Source of the DNA: Sphingomonadaceae bacterium
Lineage (GTDB): Bacteria; Pseudomonadota; Alphaproteobacteria; Sphingomonadales; Sphingomonadaceae
Length of the DNA stretch: 10,500 nt
Assembly: GCA_016742125.1 (NCBI GenBank)
Contig: JACVCM010000103.1
Coordinates: 1 to 10,500, forward strand
Direction: 5' to 3'
Shown: positions 6,437-10,500 of the stretch, one piece after another
How positions within the stretch are numbered: the first letter of the stretch is position 1
Layout: the number at the start of each line of letters is the position of its first letter
Notes under the pieces: generated by a model
What the model was told of the DNA's origin: nothing
Databases searched by the model: none
The model's input: the letters and a program-made list of their open reading frames with translations, nothing else
Position numbers and translations under genes: made by a program

Positions 6437-7747
6437 TTATCCGATGCTCGCGAGCAGCTCCCCAAGCTTGCCGAACATCTCGTCGATATGCGCTTTCTCC
6501 AATATCAGAGGAGGGCTGAGCGCGATGATGTCACCAGTCGCACGGACCAGCAGCCCGTGATCGAAGCAGGCATGGAAGAGTTCCGTCGCGCGCTTCGTCG
6601 GAGCCCCGGGCCGCGGCTGAAGCTCGATGCCAGCGATCAACCCGATGTTGCGGACGTCGATTACATGCGGTTTGCCGCGCAGCGAATGCGCAGCATCGGC
6701 CCAGTAATTGCCAAGCTCATGTGCTTTTTCGAACAGCCCTTCGGCCGCATAAATATCCAGCGTGGCCAAGCCGGCCGCAGCGGCGAGGGGGTGCCCGCTA
6801 TAGGTGTAGCCGTGAAACAGTTCGATTCCCTCTTCCGTGGCGTTGACGACGGTGTCGTGAATGTCGCGGCTGACAGCGACTGCACCCATCGGCACCGCTG
6901 CATTGGTCAGGCCCTTGGCCATGGTGATGATGTCGGGAGTGACGCCCCATGTCTGCGACGCAGTGGCGCCACCAACGCGACCGAAGGCGCTGATGACTTC
7001 GTCGAAAATCAGGATAATGCCGTGTTTCGTACAGATGTCGCGCAAGTGCTGCAGATAGCCGACGGGCGGGACGAGAACGCCGGTTGAACCTGCAACCGGC
7101 TCCACGATAACTGCGGCAATAGTCTCTGCGCCGTGAAGCGTTACAAGCCGTTCCAGATCGTCGGCGCGTTCTGCGCCGTGTTCCGGAAAACCGCGCGACC
7201 ACGCATTGCGTGCAGGATCATGGGTGTGCGACAGATGGTCGACGCCCGGCAGCCCCTGCCACACCCGGCGATTGTTCACGATGCCGCCGACCGAAATCCC
7301 GCCGAACCCCGTGCCATGATAACCCCGCTCGCGACCGATCAGGCGAGTGCGGGTCCCTTGTCCTCGGGCACGCTGTGCCGCCAGTGCGATTTTCAGGGCG
7401 GTATCGACCGACTCGCTGCCCGAATTGGTGAAGAATATTCGGTCAAGACCATCCGGCATCATCGGGGCCAGGCGGCTTGCGAGCTCAAATGCGAGCGGAT
7501 GTCCGAGCTGGAAAGTCGGCCCAAAATCCATTGTTGCTGCCGTTTTGGCTATCGCATCGACGATAGGCTGACGGCAATGGCCAGCATTGCTGCACCACAG
7601 GCCGGCGGTGCCGTCCAATATGCTGCGCCCATCGGCACTTTGGTAATGCATGTCTTTCGCCGACAAGAGCAGGCGAGGAGCGCTTTTGAACGATTTGTTT
7701 GCCGTGAACGGCATCCAGAAGGCGGCTAGAGGGTCATTCTCGATCAT
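6437..7747 (-). CDS. Class III aminotransferase, omega-amino acid (beta-alanine):pyruvate type
   Basis: The enzyme probably moves the amino group of an omega-amino acid or diamine to pyruvate, giving an aldehyde and L-alanine, using pyridoxal phosphate. The 436-residue product follows the Pseudomonas beta-alanine:pyruvate transaminase pattern: FWMPFTANKSF (10-20), GLWCSNAGH (49-57), FFTNSGSESVDTALK (105-119), GRERGYHG (138-145), IAAVIVEPVAGSTGVLVPPVGYL (210-232), IFDEVISAFGR (247-257) and Schiff-base lysine K278 in MAKGLTNAAVPMGAV. The start at 7747 is taken as closest to the family N-terminus; an in-frame ATG at 7783 adds 12 unlikely residues. It is divergent from the porin-ligase-oxidase genes, so it may act on an amine they handle. 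Substrate (beta-alanine, putrescine or other) is not settled by sequence. Confidence 0.92.
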   Translation of the reverse strand: MIENDPLAAFWMPFTANKSFKSAPRLLLSAKDMHYQSADGRSILDGTAGLWCSNAGHCRQPIVDAIAKTAATMDFGPTFQLGHPLAFELASRLAPMMPDGLDRIFFTNSGSESVDTALKIALAAQRARGQGTRTRLIGRERGYHGTGFGGISVGGIVNNRRVWQGLPGVDHLSHTHDPARNAWSRGFPEHGAERADDLERLVTLHGAETIAAVIVEPVAGSTGVLVPPVGYLQHLRDICTKHGIILIFDEVISAFGRVGGATASQTWGVTPDIITMAKGLTNAAVPMGAVAVSRDIHDTVVNATEEGIELFHGYTYSGHPLAAAAGLATLDIYAAEGLFEKAHELGNYWADAAHSLRGKPHVIDVRNIGLIAGIELQPRPGAPTKRATELFHACFDHGLLVRATGDIIALSPPLILEKAHIDEMFGKLGELLASIG

Positions 7748-7786
7748 ATCATCTCTATGGGACCATTTGCATATCTTGCGCAAGAC

Positions 7787-7834
7787 TGTGACTGAATTGT
7801 CACATTTGTCAAAAAGGACAACAGACCTGTCACA
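7787..7834. promoter_or_regulatory. Cluster of TTGTCA-type half-sites forming two dyads (candidate operator)
   Basis: TGTGAC-N6-GTCACA (7787-7804) is a perfect 6-base dyad. TTGTC-N6-GACAA (7806-7821) is a second with the same spacer, and a further CTGTCACA lies at 7827-7834. Direct TTGTCA/CTGTCA starts at 7797, 7806 and 7827 are 9 and 21 bases apart, close to whole helical turns. The cluster lies 40-87 bases upstream of the transaminase start in the divergent intergenic region. The binding protein is unknown. Confidence 0.55.
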
Positions 7835-7882
7835 AAATTACTTGATTGGTGTGCGGATTGATGTTTGTGTGCACCTGCACAA

Positions 7883-7896
7883 TGAAAGCGCTGGTA
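7883..7896 (+). promoter_or_regulatory. LacI-family-like operator (TGAAAGCGCTGGTA)
   Basis: The site has the AGCGCT core and TGAAA left arm common in LacI-family operators, with an imperfect right arm. It directly follows a TTGTG-N8-CACAA dyad (7865-7882) and lies 120 bases upstream of the porin start. It could be bound by the LacI-family protein encoded at 925-1941, a guess based only on motif resemblance. Confidence 0.3.
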
Positions 7897-8015
7897 AATA
7901 TTTGTTAACCACGACGCGGGCATCAGATTTAGCGGGAAGAGGACGGCATTTGCCGATGGCAGCGCATTGCGTCGCCTGAAGCTAACTTTGAACGCACCTA
8001 ATGAAGGGGAATTTT

Positions 8016-8738
8016 ATGCGTAAATCGATTTTGAAACTGGCTGCGATGAGCGTTGCAATGAGCGCGATGGCGATGTCCGCGCCAGCGTTCGCACAGGACG
8101 AGGAAGAAGCCTCTGAAGGCCCGTTCTCGATCTCGGGCAGCATTACGGGCGTCTCCGACTATCGCTTCCGCGGGGTATCTTTGTCGGACAAGGACTTCGC
8201 CTTCCAGCCGACGATCACCGTGAGCCATGAGTCCGGTTTTTATGTCGGCGCATGGGCTTCAAACCTCGCCGAAAATCCCGGCGAAGATATCGAGGTCGAC
8301 CTGTACGCCGGTTTTTCCGGTGGCGAGGAACTGACATATGACATCGGCGCGACCTATTATCTCTATCCGGGCGTATCGAGCTTTAACTATGTCGAATTGA
8401 CCGGCAAGCTTGGTTCGACAATCGGCCCGGCAACGGTTGGCGTTCAGCTGTCCTACGTGCCGAGCCAGGACAATACCGGCAATAGCGATAACTGGTATTA
8501 TGCCACCAACGCGACATTGGCCATTCCAAACACGCCGATCAATCTGACAGGTTCGATCGGCATTGAAGACGGTGCCTTTACCGCAGGTGATGAAAAGGTC
8601 GACTGGTCGCTGGGTGCAAACACCACGATCAAGGGCTTTACCCTTGGCGTGGCTTATGTAGATTCGAACCGTCGCTCGATTTTCGCGCTCAACGATGCAA
8701 AAGCAGGCGTCGTATTCTCGCTTAGCTTCGGCTTCTGA
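8016..8738 (+). CDS. TorF-family putative outer-membrane porin (Gcw_chp-like)
   Basis: The 240-residue precursor starts with a clear signal peptide (basic MRKS, hydrophobic Ala/Met core, SAPAFA at 21-26, cleavage before Q27). The mature part begins acidic and then shows the family block FSISGSITGVSDYRFRGVSL, followed by alternating strands rich in Tyr and Gly and a terminal FSLSFGF ending in Phe, the outer-membrane beta-barrel signature. It is probably a small barrel in the outer membrane that lets solutes through. ATG 8016 is preceded by AAGGGG (8004-8009), six bases away; an ATG at 8001 overlaps that site and is unlikely. It lies 100 bases upstream of a PuuA-like ligase on the same strand, so uptake of its substrate is a reasonable guess. 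Confidence 0.88.
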   Translation: MRKSILKLAAMSVAMSAMAMSAPAFAQDEEEASEGPFSISGSITGVSDYRFRGVSLSDKDFAFQPTITVSHESGFYVGAWASNLAENPGEDIEVDLYAGFSGGEELTYDIGATYYLYPGVSSFNYVELTGKLGSTIGPATVGVQLSYVPSQDNTGNSDNWYYATNATLAIPNTPINLTGSIGIEDGAFTAGDEKVDWSLGANTTIKGFTLGVAYVDSNRRSIFALNDAKAGVVFSLSFGF

Positions 8739-8774
8739 TTTCTGATCGGGGCGCGTCCCCGACAACAGGGTTTG

Positions 8775-8806
8775 CATGCCGGGCTTGACCTTTCAAGTCC
8801 GGCATG
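8775..8806 (+). terminator. Long hairpin between porin and ligase genes (attenuator or terminator)
   Basis: CATGCCGGGCTTGA (8775-8788) pairs with TCAAGTCCGGCATG (8793-8806) as a 14-base stem with one G-T wobble and a CCTT loop. It begins 36 bases after the porin stop. The following TCCTTATGT is not a strong T tract, so partial termination or mRNA 3'-end protection is as likely as full termination. Confidence 0.55.
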
Positions 8807-8838
8807 TCCTTATGTATCCAGCAGAAAGCTGGTGAAAA

Positions 8839-10185
8839 ATGTCTGTCAACCTCGCGAACTGGATCGCCGAGCATAAAATCGACGAAGTCGAATGTATCGT
8901 TCCCGACATCAATGGGGTGCAACGCGGCAAAGTCCTGCCGGCCCGAAAATTCCTGTCTTCCGTGCGCGACAAGTCGCTCCGCATACCGGGCAGCGTTTTC
9001 ATTTGTACGATTGACGGGCATTATCCCGAAGACATTGAGGATATCTGGGACAAGGATCCCGACAAGATATTGATAGCGGATCCTGACACGATCTGCGCCG
9101 CTCCAGGCTTCAAGTCGCCCACTGCCTTCGTTATTGCCGACGCCTATAATGGCGATGGCACGGAGGTTGACATCGCGCCGCGTACCATCCTGAAAAAAGT
9201 GCTGAGCCTGTATGCAGCCAGGGGTTGGAAACCGATTATCGCACCCGAAGTCGAATTCTATCTGGTCAGCCAGAATGTCGATCCCGATTTTCCTCTCCAG
9301 CCGCCAACCGGATCGAGCGGTCGTGCCGAGACCGCGAGCCAGCCTTATGGGCTGGAGGCGATGAACGAATATGAAGACATCATCGATCATATCTACGACG
9401 ATTGTGAACTGATGGGGCTGGATATCGACACAATGATCCACGAGATGGGCGCGGCGCAACTGGAAGTGAACTTCATCCACGGCGACCCGCTGAAGCTTGC
9501 CGACCAGGTGTTCCTCTTCAAACGCGCTGTGCGCGCGGTGGCCAAGCAGCATGGCGTTTATGCCACTTTCATGGCGAACCCTATGGCAGGCCAGCCAGGC
9601 AGCGCGATGCATATCCACCAGTCGGTGGTTGATGCAGAAACGGGCAAGAATCTTTTTTCCAATGCGAATGGCCGCGATAGCGCCATGTTCCGCAGCTATA
9701 TTGCGGGCCTGGTCAAGCTTATGCCCCAGGTTTCGCCATTATGGGCACCGAACGTCAACAGCTTCCGCCGGATGCGGCCCGACAGCGCGGCGCCGATCAA
9801 TGTGCAATGGGGCGAGGATAACCGTTCTTGCGGCTTCCGCGTGCCGATATCCGACAAGGCCAACCGCCGCGTCGAAAACCGACTACCAGGCGCGGATTCC
9901 AATCCCTATCTCGCAATCGCCGCGTCGCTGGTGTGCGGCTATATCGGCATGGTCGAACGCATGGTCCCTGCCAAGGCAATCACCGGCAGCGCCTATAACC
10001 GCGCGCGCACCCTGCCACGCACATTGGAGGCGGCGCTCGACCGCTTTTCGGCTTGCAGACCCGTTCGCAACCTGCTGGGCGAGGATTTCTTCGAGATATT
10101 CTACGCAGTGAAGGATTATGAGCTGTTCAACTACCAGTCGGTGGTGTCGAGCTGGGAACGCGAGCATTTGCTGCTGAGGGTGTGA
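8839..10185 (+). CDS. Glutamine synthetase family ligase, gamma-glutamylputrescine synthetase-like
   Basis: The 448-residue product belongs to the glutamine synthetase superfamily and follows PuuA closely. PuuA joins glutamate to putrescine using ATP as the first step of the Puu pathway. Metal- and substrate-binding blocks are in order: PEVEF with E137/E139, HEMGAAQLEVNFIHGDPL (201-218), LADQVFLFKRAVR (220-232), YATFMANPMAGQPGSAMHIHQS (241-262) with the ATP-site histidines, WGEDNRSCGFRVP and GADSNPYLAIAASL. It lacks the adenylylation loop and length of housekeeping GlnA. The ATG at 8839 follows GGTGA (8831-8835). A hairpin CCAGC-N5-GCTGG (8818-8832) touches the ribosome site and might affect initiation. 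Its TGA shares one base with the ATG of the next gene. The amine substrate could be another mono- or diamine. Confidence 0.9.
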   Translation: MSVNLANWIAEHKIDEVECIVPDINGVQRGKVLPARKFLSSVRDKSLRIPGSVFICTIDGHYPEDIEDIWDKDPDKILIADPDTICAAPGFKSPTAFVIADAYNGDGTEVDIAPRTILKKVLSLYAARGWKPIIAPEVEFYLVSQNVDPDFPLQPPTGSSGRAETASQPYGLEAMNEYEDIIDHIYDDCELMGLDIDTMIHEMGAAQLEVNFIHGDPLKLADQVFLFKRAVRAVAKQHGVYATFMANPMAGQPGSAMHIHQSVVDAETGKNLFSNANGRDSAMFRSYIAGLVKLMPQVSPLWAPNVNSFRRMRPDSAAPINVQWGEDNRSCGFRVPISDKANRRVENRLPGADSNPYLAIAASLVCGYIGMVERMVPAKAITGSAYNRARTLPRTLEAALDRFSACRPVRNLLGEDFFEIFYAVKDYELFNYQSVVSSWEREHLLLRV

Positions 10186-10500
10186 TGCCCGATCCGCTGA
10201 ATGACAGCTATTATCTGGCGTCGGCAGAGGGATGGCAGCAAAGGCCGGCGCTCGAGGGCGATCGCAAGGCGGATATCTGCATTGTCGGCGGGGGATTTTC
10301 CGGACTGTCGGCAGCTGTGGCTTGCGCAGAGGTCGGTCTGGATGTCGTAGTGCTGGAGGCCGAACAGGTCGGATTCGGCGCGTCCGGCCGCAATGGGGGG
10401 CAAATGATTCCCGGCTTCAACATGGCGGGCGGAGGATCTGGTGGCCTAGTCGGGTGAAGAGTTTGCCCACGGGCTGTATCGGCCCGCGATGACTGGAGGG
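10185..10500 (+). pseudogene. PuuB-like FAD-dependent amine oxidoreductase, frame disrupted, right-edge partial
   Basis: The start (ATG 10185, overlapping the ligase TGA by one base) gives a DAO-type N-terminus: dinucleotide-binding CIVGGGFSGLSAAVA (32-46), VVVLEAEQVGFGASGRNGGQ (54-73), as in gamma-glutamylputrescine oxidase. Family homology in this frame ends near residue 80 (GFNM); it then reads low-complexity Gly-rich codons to TGA at 10455. Dropping one G from GGG at 10427-10429 restores AAEDLVA and, after a TAG at 10447-10449, SGEEFAHGLYRPAMTGG to the window end, which looks like normal family sequence. Two lesions within 23 bases suggest a pseudogene or a local sequence error. If truly dead, gamma-glutamyl amines would need another oxidase. 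Confidence 0.7.

Noticed and set aside
7787..7804. CRP binding site
   Set aside because: TGTGA and TCACA are separated by 8 bases, not the 6 of CRP sites, so CRP is not called.
7650..7979. 109-codon plus-strand frame across the transaminase start and intergenic region
   Set aside because: It overlaps the 5' end of the transaminase gene and the operator cluster and has no coding features.
8722..9618. 298-codon minus-strand frame opposite the ligase
   Set aside because: Antisense shadow of a well-conserved glutamine-synthetase-family gene; no motifs of its own.

Overview
The window reads as a piece of an alphaproteobacterial chromosome of fairly high GC, most likely from a sphingomonad (Sphingomonadales). 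The placement rests on protein style: a TorF/Gcw_chp-type outer-membrane porin, a J-domain protein with a winged-helix-like tail, and the general flavour of the regulators. It is an inference, not a taxonomic proof. Coding density is high and no gene-free stretch exceeds 300 bases.

Left edge (1-150): a 3' fragment of a tRNA-Tyr gene (anticodon arm, long variable arm, T arm, acceptor 3' strand and CCA) lies at 89-150 without its 5' acceptor strand or D arm. This is the usual scar of an element integrated into a tRNA 3' end. The element would lie to the left of the window and the ordinary chromosome to the right.

202-3731: a small J-domain cochaperone (minus), a LacI-family regulator (minus) 32 bases downstream of alanine dehydrogenase ald (minus), and an Lrp/AsnC-family regulator (plus) divergent from ald. 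The ald/lrp intergenic region carries a perfect 7-bp dyad.

3754-6107: a 23-codon membrane microprotein, a YqcI/YcgG-family protein and a DUF1989 (urea-carboxylase-associated/carboxyguanidine-deiminase superfamily) protein run on the plus strand; the last two overlap by ATGA. A LysR-type regulator is convergent, 5 bases away. The YqcI/YcgG-DUF1989 pair is the best candidate for an under-described two-step pathway, possibly oxidation and then deimination of a guanidino compound.

6252-10500: a 35-aa membrane microprotein, a strong hairpin terminator, a class III omega-amino-acid:pyruvate transaminase (minus), then divergently a TorF-type porin, a PuuA-like glutamine-synthetase-family ligase and a PuuB-like FAD oxidase (plus). 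The oxidase reading frame is broken by an apparent 1-base insertion plus a TAG within about 20 bases, and it runs off the window.

Taken together the region looks devoted to amine and amino-acid catabolism. A gamma-glutamyl ligase and amine oxidase, or a pyruvate-dependent transaminase, would consume diamines or omega-amino acids. The alanine formed by transamination could be recycled to pyruvate and ammonium by Ald. Four regulators (LacI, Lrp, LysR and an unseen binder of dyads at 7787-7834) probably control it. All functional assignments are from sequence pattern recognition; no searches were run.
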